Made by a program: the position numbers and the translations under genes
Origin: Xenophilus sp. AP218F
GTDB taxonomy: Bacteria; Pseudomonadota; Gammaproteobacteria; Burkholderiales; Chromobacteriaceae
DNA length: 64,000 bases
Direction: 5' to 3'
NCBI GenBank assembly: GCA_002213445.1
Contig: NJIE01000003.1
Location: forward strand, 62,001-126,000
Shown: piece after piece, positions 58,459-64,000 of the stretch
Numbering within the stretch: the stretch's first letter is position 1
Layout: every line of letters starts with the position of its first letter
The notes under the pieces: generated by a model
What the model was told of the DNA's origin: nothing
The model's database searches: none
The model's input: only the letters and a program-made list of their open reading frames with translations

Positions 58459-59400
58459 TCACTGTTTGGCAGACTCCCGCGCGCCCAGCCGGGTTCCCGC
58501 CAACGCGCCGCGGCCGGCGACGAACTCGCGCGCGGCCAGGCGCTTGCCGCCTGCGGCCTGCAGCGCGGTCAGCCGCACCAGGCCGTCGCCGCTGCCCACC
58601 AGCACGCCGTCGGCGCCGGCGGACACCACCACGCCAGGCTCGGCCTGGCCGGCCTCGGCGCTGGCGAACCACAGCTTGAGCGGCTCGCCGTCAAGCTGAG
58701 TGAAAGCGCCCGGCGCCGGGTTGTAGGCGCGGATGGCGCGGGCGATATCGGCCGCCGGCAGCGTCCAGTCCACCTCGGCTTCGGCCTTGGCAAGCTTCTG
58801 GGCGTAGGTGACGCCGTCTTCCGGCTGTTTTTGCGGGACGATCTGGTTCAGGCGCGCCAGCGTCGACACGATGGCCTCGGCGCCGCAGGCCGCCAGCTTG
58901 TCGTGCAGGCTGGCGGACGTTTCGTCGGCGGCGATGGCCACCGGATGGATGCTCAGCATGTCGCCGGTGTCGAGGCCGACGTCCATCTGCATGATGGTGA
59001 TGCCGGTTTCGCCGTCGCCGGCCAGGATGGCGCGCTGGATCGGCGCCGCGCCGCGCCAGCGCGGCAGCAGCGAGGCGTGGATGTTGAGACAGCCGCGCGC
59101 CGGGATGTCCAGCACGTCCTGCGGCAGGATCAGGCCGTAAGCGGCCACCACCATCAGTTCCGCGCCGGCCTCGCGCAGCATCTGCTGCGCCTCCTGGTTG
59201 TTGCGCAGCTTTTCCGGCTGCTCCACGCGCAGGCCGTGCGCCAGCGCCACTTCTTTCACCGGACTCGGCTTCAGCTTCATGCCGCGGCCGGCCGGACGAT
59301 CCGGCTGGGTCAACACCAGCGGGATCTCGTGTCCGGCGGCGATCAGCGCGCGCAAGGCGGCGGCGGCGAATTCCGGCGTGCCGGCAAAAATCAGTTTCAT
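58459..59400 (-). CDS. fmt: Methionyl-tRNA formyltransferase Fmt
   Basis: Formylates initiator Met-tRNA with 10-formyl-THF. The 313-residue protein has MKLIFAGTPEFAAAALRALI, the catalytic block CLNIHASLLPRWRGAAPIQRA (Asn-His pair) with the Asp in MDVGLDTGDML, and the C-terminal OB-like tRNA-binding domain from about 205. Adjacent to def, the universal partner that removes the formyl group. Confidence 0.97.
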   Translation of the reverse strand: MKLIFAGTPEFAAAALRALIAAGHEIPLVLTQPDRPAGRGMKLKPSPVKEVALAHGLRVEQPEKLRNNQEAQQMLREAGAELMVVAAYGLILPQDVLDIPARGCLNIHASLLPRWRGAAPIQRAILAGDGETGITIMQMDVGLDTGDMLSIHPVAIAADETSASLHDKLAACGAEAIVSTLARLNQIVPQKQPEDGVTYAQKLAKAEAEVDWTLPAADIARAIRAYNPAPGAFTQLDGEPLKLWFASAEAGQAEPGVVVSAGADGVLVGSGDGLVRLTALQAAGGKRLAAREFVAGRGALAGTRLGARESAKQ

Positions 59401-59468
59401 GCTTTACCCTTCTTCACGACAAAACGCGCCGCCGGGCGGCGCGCCGCGGCAGGCCCGGCCCGCCGCGC

Positions 59469-59972
59469 TTACATGCTTTGCTTTTCGCGCTTTTTCAGCT
59501 TGGTCTTGATGCGGCTCTGCTTCATCTGCGACAGGCGCTCGACGAACACCACGCCGTTGAGGTGGTCCAGCTCGTGCTGGATGCAGATCGCCAGCAACCC
59601 GTCGGCCTCCAGTTCGAAGGCCTTGCCGTCCACGTCCTGGGCGCGCACCTTGACGCGCTCGGCGCGAGTGACCTTGTCGTAGATGCCGGGCACCGACAGG
59701 CAGCCCTCCTCGTACACGGTCTCGCCGTCCTTCTCCACGATTTCCGGGTTGATGAACACGCGGCGCTCGTCGCGCTCCTCGGAGATGTCCATCACCACCA
59801 GACGGTAGTGGTAATCGACCTGCGTCGCGGCCAGACCGATGCCCTTGGCCTCGTACATGGTCTCGAACATGTCGTCCACCTGCTGACGCAATGCGGCGTC
59901 GAACGCCGTCACCGGCTTGGCCACGGTGTGCAGCCGCTCGTCCGGGTATTGCAAAATATTCAACAGCGCCAT
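59469..59972 (-). CDS. def: Peptide deformylase Def
   Basis: Metal enzyme that removes the formyl group from nascent proteins. 167 residues from ATG 59972 ([21 protein letters not shown]) with GGAGCAGGA upstream; the frame extends upstream without a better start. The three motifs are intact: GIGLAATQ (44-51), EGCLS (C91) and QHELDHLNG (H133, E134, H137). First gene of def-fmt-htpX and divergent from the LysM gene. Confidence 0.97.
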   Translation of the reverse strand: MALLNILQYPDERLHTVAKPVTAFDAALRQQVDDMFETMYEAKGIGLAATQVDYHYRLVVMDISEERDERRVFINPEIVEKDGETVYEEGCLSVPGIYDKVTRAERVKVRAQDVDGKAFELEADGLLAICIQHELDHLNGVVFVERLSQMKQSRIKTKLKKREKQSM

Positions 59973-60097
59973 CGTTTTTTCCTGCTCCATTTGTCGTAAT
60001 GCCATCGGCAAGCCGATAATAAGCGTATCTGCCGTGGTTTCATTCTGATTGCGGGCGTCAGCCCACGCTTTCCCGTACCAATATTGGGGCATTTTCC

Positions 60098-61135
60098 ATG
60101 CGTAAAAGCATTATATCGCTTGCTTTGGCTCTGGGGCTGGCCTTGCCCGCCTTTTCCGACGAACTGACGCTGCGCCCTGACGCCCCGACGCGCTACACCG
60201 TAAGCAAGGGCGACACGCTGTGGGGCATCGCCGGCCATTACCTGAAAAGCCCCTGGCAATGGCCGCGGCTATGGAACATGAACAAGGCCGACATCCGCAA
60301 TCCGCACCTGATCTACCCGGGCGACGTGCTGACGCTGGGCTACGTCAACGGCCAGCCGCGGCTGTCGCTGGCCAGCGGCGCCAGCCGCGAGGTCAAACTG
60401 TCGCCGCAGGCGCGGATCGAGGACCTGGACCAGGCGATCTCCAGCATCCCGGCCGACGCCATCGAACCCTTCCTCAAGCGGCCGCTGGTGGTGGACGCCG
60501 CGCAGTTCGCGCTGGCGCCCAGAATCGTCGCCGGCCCGGACGAGCGCATCACCATCAGCCAGGGCGACAGCGTCTACGCCACCGGCGTGGCCGAAACCGG
60601 CAGCTGGCAGGCGTATCGGCTGGGCAAACCGCTGCTCGACCCGGACACGAAGGCGGCGCTGGGCGTGGAGGCATCCTATGGCGGCGACCTCACCGTGGAC
60701 AAGCTGCGTCCCGACATCCAGACCTTGCGCGTTCGCGCCGTGGCCGAGGAAATCCTGGTGGGCGACCGCCTGGTGCGCGCCCCCAAGGAGCAGTTCGTCA
60801 GCTACGCGCCGCACCCGCCCGAAACCGAGCTGCGCGGCAAGATCATCTCCTCTTACAACGGCATCTCCGGAGCGGCCCAGTATTCTACCGTAGCGCTCAA
60901 CCTGGGCGAGCGCGACGGCGTGGAAGTCGGCCACGTCTTCGGCATCTACAAAAAAGGCGGCAGCATCAAGATCGCCGACGCCGCCGGCAAGACCCGCGAC
61001 ACGGCTCTGCCGCTGGAGCAAGCCGGACGGCTGTTCGTCTACCGGGTATTCGACAAGGTCAGCTACGGCTTGATTCTGGACAGCAAAGGCGCCATCTATG
61101 TCGGCGATCTGATCGCCCCGCCCGAAACCGAATGA
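60098..61135 (+). CDS. LysM-domain exported protein
   Basis: 345 residues: a signal peptide ([20 protein letters not shown]), then one LysM peptidoglycan-binding domain ([31 protein letters not shown], about 33-82) and a longer C-terminal region with no motif I can name. The gene sits between def and dprA in many beta- and gamma-proteobacteria. Probably a cell-wall-associated protein; no hydrolase catalytic site is visible. Ends in ATGA overlap with dprA. Confidence 0.9.
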   Translation: MRKSIISLALALGLALPAFSDELTLRPDAPTRYTVSKGDTLWGIAGHYLKSPWQWPRLWNMNKADIRNPHLIYPGDVLTLGYVNGQPRLSLASGASREVKLSPQARIEDLDQAISSIPADAIEPFLKRPLVVDAAQFALAPRIVAGPDERITISQGDSVYATGVAETGSWQAYRLGKPLLDPDTKAALGVEASYGGDLTVDKLRPDIQTLRVRAVAEEILVGDRLVRAPKEQFVSYAPHPPETELRGKIISSYNGISGAAQYSTVALNLGERDGVEVGHVFGIYKKGGSIKIADAAGKTRDTALPLEQAGRLFVYRVFDKVSYGLILDSKGAIYVGDLIAPPETE

Positions 61136-62214
61136 AACCGATAGACCCGCACTGGCTGCAACTGGCGCTGACCCCCGGCATCGGCCCGGTCGGCTTTCTC
61201 AAGCTGATCGACGCCTTCGGCGACGCCGGCCAGGCCCTGAACGCGCGTCCGGCGCAAACCGAGCGCCTGATCGGCGCGGAGGCCGCGCTGGCGCTGCAAC
61301 AGGCCGCCGGCCGCGAAGCCATGGAAGCCGCCGAGGCCTGGGCCGCCGGCCCCGGCTGCCACATCGTCACCCTGCTGGACGACGACTACCCGCCGCAACT
61401 GGCCGAATCCGACTCGCCGCCGCCGCTCTTGTTCGCCCGCGGCCGGCGCGAGCTGCTGGCGCGGCCGATGCTGGCTGTGGTCGGCAGCCGCGCCGCCACG
61501 CCGCAAGGCAAGCAAAACGCCGAAAGCTTCGCCGCCGCGCTGGCGGCCCACGGCTATACCATCGTCAGCGGGCTGGCCAGCGGCGTCGACGCCGCCGCCC
61601 ATCAGGGCGCGCTGGCGCACGCGGCGTCCACCATCGCCGTGATCGGCACCGGCATCGACCGCGTCTATCCGGCCTCCAACCGCCAGCTGGCGCACCAGAT
61701 CGCCGAGCGCGGGCTGATCCTGTCCGAATTCCCGCTGGGGCTGGGGCCGCTCGCCAGCCATTTCCCGCGCCGCAACCGCATCATCGCCGGTCTCGCCCGC
61801 GGCTGCCTGGTGGTGGAAGCCGGCACCCAGTCCGGCTCGCTGATCAGCGCCCGGCTGGCGATGGAAAACAACCGGGAGGTAATGGCCATTCCCGGCAGCA
61901 TTCACAATCCGCAAGCGCGCGGCTGCCATCGCCTGATCAAGGACGGCGCGCGGCTGGTGGAGACCGTGGACGACGTGCTGGACGAAATCGGCCGCCTGCC
62001 GGCCGCCCAAGCGCCGGAACCCGCGCCGACATCCGCGCCCATGGACTCGCCCTTGCTGGCCGCCATGGGCCACGAAGCGGCGGCGGCGGAGACGCTGGCC
62101 GCGGCGCTTGGGTTGACTGTGGGGGAGGTTTACGCGATGCTGCTCGAGCTGGAGCTGGATGGCCAGGTGGCCAGCCTCCCCGGAGGCCGCTATCAACGCC
62201 TGGCCAAACCCTGA
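61132..62214 (+). CDS. dprA: DNA-processing protein DprA
   Basis: Loads RecA on incoming single-stranded DNA during natural transformation. The 360-residue protein has an N-terminal SAM-like region, the Rossmann-like core (LAVVGSRAATPQGKQNAESFA, YTIVSGLASGVDAAAHQGAL, FPRRNRIIAGLARGCLVVEAG, TQSGSLISARLAMENNREVMAIPG) and a C-terminal winged helix (DSPLLAAMGHEAAAAETLAAALG). Full length. Together with type IV pili this is compatible with competence. Confidence 0.95.
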   Translation: MKPIDPHWLQLALTPGIGPVGFLKLIDAFGDAGQALNARPAQTERLIGAEAALALQQAAGREAMEAAEAWAAGPGCHIVTLLDDDYPPQLAESDSPPPLLFARGRRELLARPMLAVVGSRAATPQGKQNAESFAAALAAHGYTIVSGLASGVDAAAHQGALAHAASTIAVIGTGIDRVYPASNRQLAHQIAERGLILSEFPLGLGPLASHFPRRNRIIAGLARGCLVVEAGTQSGSLISARLAMENNREVMAIPGSIHNPQARGCHRLIKDGARLVETVDDVLDEIGRLPAAQAPEPAPTSAPMDSPLLAAMGHEAAAAETLAAALGLTVGEVYAMLLELELDGQVASLPGGRYQRLAKP

Positions 62215-62245
62215 TACGGAGCCTCGCTCCCACTGAAGATCCGAG

Positions 62246-62704
62246 ATGTTTGACGTACTGACCTACCTATTTGAAGAATACAGCGACCCCAGCGCCTTCG
62301 GGGACCGCAGCGCGCTGATGCGCCAACTGGAAGCCGCCGGCTTCGAGGACGACGAAATCAGCGACGCGCTCGACTGGCTCGACAGCGTCGGCAATACCGG
62401 CATTTCCGCCTATGCCGGCGCCAACGACGGCGCGGGTTTGCGCATTTACGCCCAGAGCGAGCAGGAACACCTGCCGGTGGAAGTGCGCGGCCTGATCCAG
62501 TTTCTGGAAGACAACGGCGCGCTCAACCCGGCGCAGCGCGAAATGCTGATCGACCGGCTGCTGGATCTGGACCCCGACGATCTGGACGTCGGCAGCGCCA
62601 AACTGGTGGCGCTGATGGTGCTGTGGGCCCAGCAGGCGGAGTTGCCGATTCTGCTGGGCGAAGCCCTGCTCGAAGCGGTGCATGGCGAGCCGACCATGCA
62701 ATAG
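62246..62704 (+). CDS. smg: Smg family protein (DUF494)
   Basis: 152-residue acidic cytoplasmic protein, MFDVLTYLFEEYSDPSAF at the start and LDLDPDDLDVGSAKLVALMVLWAQ near the end, the family core. Function unknown; the dprA-smg-topA order is conserved in proteobacteria. Begins 31 bp after dprA. Confidence 0.93.
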   Translation: MFDVLTYLFEEYSDPSAFGDRSALMRQLEAAGFEDDEISDALDWLDSVGNTGISAYAGANDGAGLRIYAQSEQEHLPVEVRGLIQFLEDNGALNPAQREMLIDRLLDLDPDDLDVGSAKLVALMVLWAQQAELPILLGEALLEAVHGEPTMQ

Positions 62705-62765
62705 CTTGTCAGCCGGAGCGGCCAGGCTTAACATGCCGCCGTCTGGCCAAGTGGCTGTCCGTGAT

Positions 62766-62794
62766 CAAGAGCGCCCTTGCGCTCTTGTTTCGTT
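62766..62794 (+). terminator. Terminator between smg and topA
   Basis: CAAGAGCGC pairs perfectly with GCGCTCTTG around CCTT and is followed by TTTCGTTT. topA therefore probably has its own promoter in the 60 bp that follow. Confidence 0.88.
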
Positions 62795-62853
62795 TGATGG
62801 ATATAACAAGATGTATCCGCCGGCCCCGCCGGCTATTGAATTGAAAAGATAAT

Positions 62854-64000
62854 ATGCCCACCAGCCTCCTGATCGTCGAGTCGCCGTCGAAGGCGAAAAC
62901 GCTGAAGAAATACCTGGGGCCGGACTTCGAAGTCCTGGCCTCCTACGGCCACGTGCGCGACCTGGTGCCGAAGAACGGCGCCGTCGATCCGGAAAAAGAC
63001 TTCGCCATGAAGTACCAGCTGATCGCGCGCAACAGCAAACACGTCGACGCCATCGTCGAGGCGGTTGCCAAGGTCGATCACGTCTATCTGGCGACTGACC
63101 CGGACCGCGAAGGCGAGGCCATCTCCTGGCATCTGGTCGAAATCCTCAACAAGAAAAAGCTGCTGAAGGACAAGACCGCCCAGCGCGTGGTGTTCCACGA
63201 AATCACCAAGAACGCGGTGCTGGAAGCGATCCAGAACCCGCGCGACATCGCCCAGGACCTGGTGGACGCGCAGCAGACCCGCCGCGCGCTGGACTATCTG
63301 GTGGGTTTCAACCTGTCGCCGCTGTTGTGGAAGAAGATCCGCCGCGGCCTGTCCGCCGGTCGCGTGCAAAGCCCGGCGCTGCGCCTGATTTGCGAGCGCG
63401 AGAACGAAATCAAGGCTTTCGTGCAACAGGAATACTGGTCCTTGCACCTGGACAGCCACAAGAGCCGCACCAAATTCTCGGCCAGGCTCACCACGCTCGA
63501 CGGCAAGAAGCTAGACCAGTTCGACATCGCCACCGAGGCCGACCAGAATGCGGCGCTGGCCAAGCTGGCCGGCCAGCCGGCCACCGTGGCTCACATCGAG
63601 AAGAAGAAGAAATCGCGCAGCCCGGCCGCGCCGTTCACCACCTCGACGCTGCAGCAGGAAGCCGTGCGCAAGCTGGGCATGACCACCGACCGCACCATGC
63701 GCACCGCGCAGCAGCTGTACGAAGGCATGGACACCGGCCACGGCACCGTCGGCCTGATCACCTATATGCGTACCGACTCGGTGGCGCTGGCCAATGAAGC
63801 CATCGAAGAAATCCGCGGCTACATCGGCGACAAGTTCGACGCCGATTTCCTGCCCAAGAACCCGGTGGCCTACAAGAACAAGTCCAAGAACGCGCAGGAA
63901 GCGCACGAGGCGATCCGCCCCACTTCCATCCTGCGCACGCCGGAATCGGTGAAGCCCTTCCTTACCACCGATCAGTTCAAGCTCTACGACATGATCTGGA
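62854..64000 (+). CDS. topA: DNA topoisomerase I TopA, partial (C-terminus off the right edge)
   Basis: Type IA topoisomerase that relaxes negative supercoils. The 382 codons present begin MPTSLLIVESPSKAKTLKKYLG and cover the Toprim domain (DPDREGEAISWHL) and the active-site region LITYMRTDS, with the nucleophile Tyr at residue 304. The full protein is usually 750-900 residues, so over half is outside the window. Confidence 0.97.
   Translation, partial: MPTSLLIVESPSKAKTLKKYLGPDFEVLASYGHVRDLVPKNGAVDPEKDFAMKYQLIARNSKHVDAIVEAVAKVDHVYLATDPDREGEAISWHLVEILNKKKLLKDKTAQRVVFHEITKNAVLEAIQNPRDIAQDLVDAQQTRRALDYLVGFNLSPLLWKKIRRGLSAGRVQSPALRLICERENEIKAFVQQEYWSLHLDSHKSRTKFSARLTTLDGKKLDQFDIATEADQNAALAKLAGQPATVAHIEKKKKSRSPAAPFTTSTLQQEAVRKLGMTTDRTMRTAQQLYEGMDTGHGTVGLITYMRTDSVALANEAIEEIRGYIGDKFDADFLPKNPVAYKNKSKNAQEAHEAIRPTSILRTPESVKPFLTTDQFKLYDMIW

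Overview
The window is 64 kb of GC-rich DNA (roughly 65% by eye) from a beta-proteobacterial chromosome. Gene order and content point to the order Neisseriales and most likely the Chromobacterium group: rsmD/ftsY-ftsEX-rpoH, a PglL-type pilin glycosylation locus, lptD-surA-pdxA opposite amgK-murU, def-fmt-rsmB-ntrYX, dprA-smg-topA, several chemoreceptors and a secreted chitinase with a CviR-like box. The genus is an inference from style and synteny, not from a search. I see no prophage, transposase, integrase, CRISPR array or plasmid function; this is core chromosome with some accessory genes.

Layout. 1-4.6 kb: rsmD (cut by the left edge), ftsY, ftsE, ftsX and rpoH, the last behind a CIRCE operator. 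4.6-9.1 kb: a type IV pilin gene with a sigma-54-like promoter, followed by two PglL-type O-oligosaccharyltransferase paralogues. 9.1-15 kb: bioA, a large PilZ-like protein, proB, an orphan PotD-type binding protein and a small membrane protein. 15-23.2 kb: ruvB, an FMN riboswitch driving ribB-ribE, a Fur-box-controlled periplasmic siderophore esterase, and a minus-strand operon amgK-murU-ruvC-ubiA/menA-like-ruvA. 23.3-31.9 kb: lptD-surA-pdxA, then a 1283-residue FAD/Fe-S oxidoreductase. 32-36.3 kb: two tandem chemoreceptors and a cysteine hydrolase. 36.3-40.4 kb: chitinase, a His/Lys/Ala-rich acid-shock-like protein, a CNNM/CorC protein and a HIT protein. 40.4-46.7 kb: a third chemoreceptor, a sulfurtransferase, a small hydrolase, xthA, pyrE and small envelope proteins. 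46.8-47.3 kb: four tRNA-Lys genes. 47.4-52.2 kb: cutA, fxsA, yggU-type, dps, a TonB-like protein, a thioesterase, a TlpA-type thioredoxin and moeB. 52.3-60 kb: the minus-strand group def-fmt-htpX / rsmB-DUF4390-ntrY-ntrX. 60.1-64 kb: a LysM protein, dprA, smg and topA (cut by the right edge).

How the parts work together. Envelope biogenesis dominates: LPS export (lptD, surA), peptidoglycan recycling (amgK, murU), division ABC (ftsEX), SRP targeting (ftsY) and pilin glycosylation. Regulation is visible in the DNA: HrcA/CIRCE on rpoH, an FMN riboswitch on ribB-ribE, Fur on the siderophore esterase, a probable quorum-sensing (LuxR-type) box before the chitinase, and sigma-54 on the pilin. The clearest oddity is the NtrX-type regulator, whose AAA+ domain has lost its Walker A lysine, Walker B aspartate and GAFTGA region. 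It therefore should not work as a sigma-54 activator although the receiver and HTH domains look intact. I found no clearly undescribed multi-gene system; the findings are mostly regulatory or lineage-specific features.
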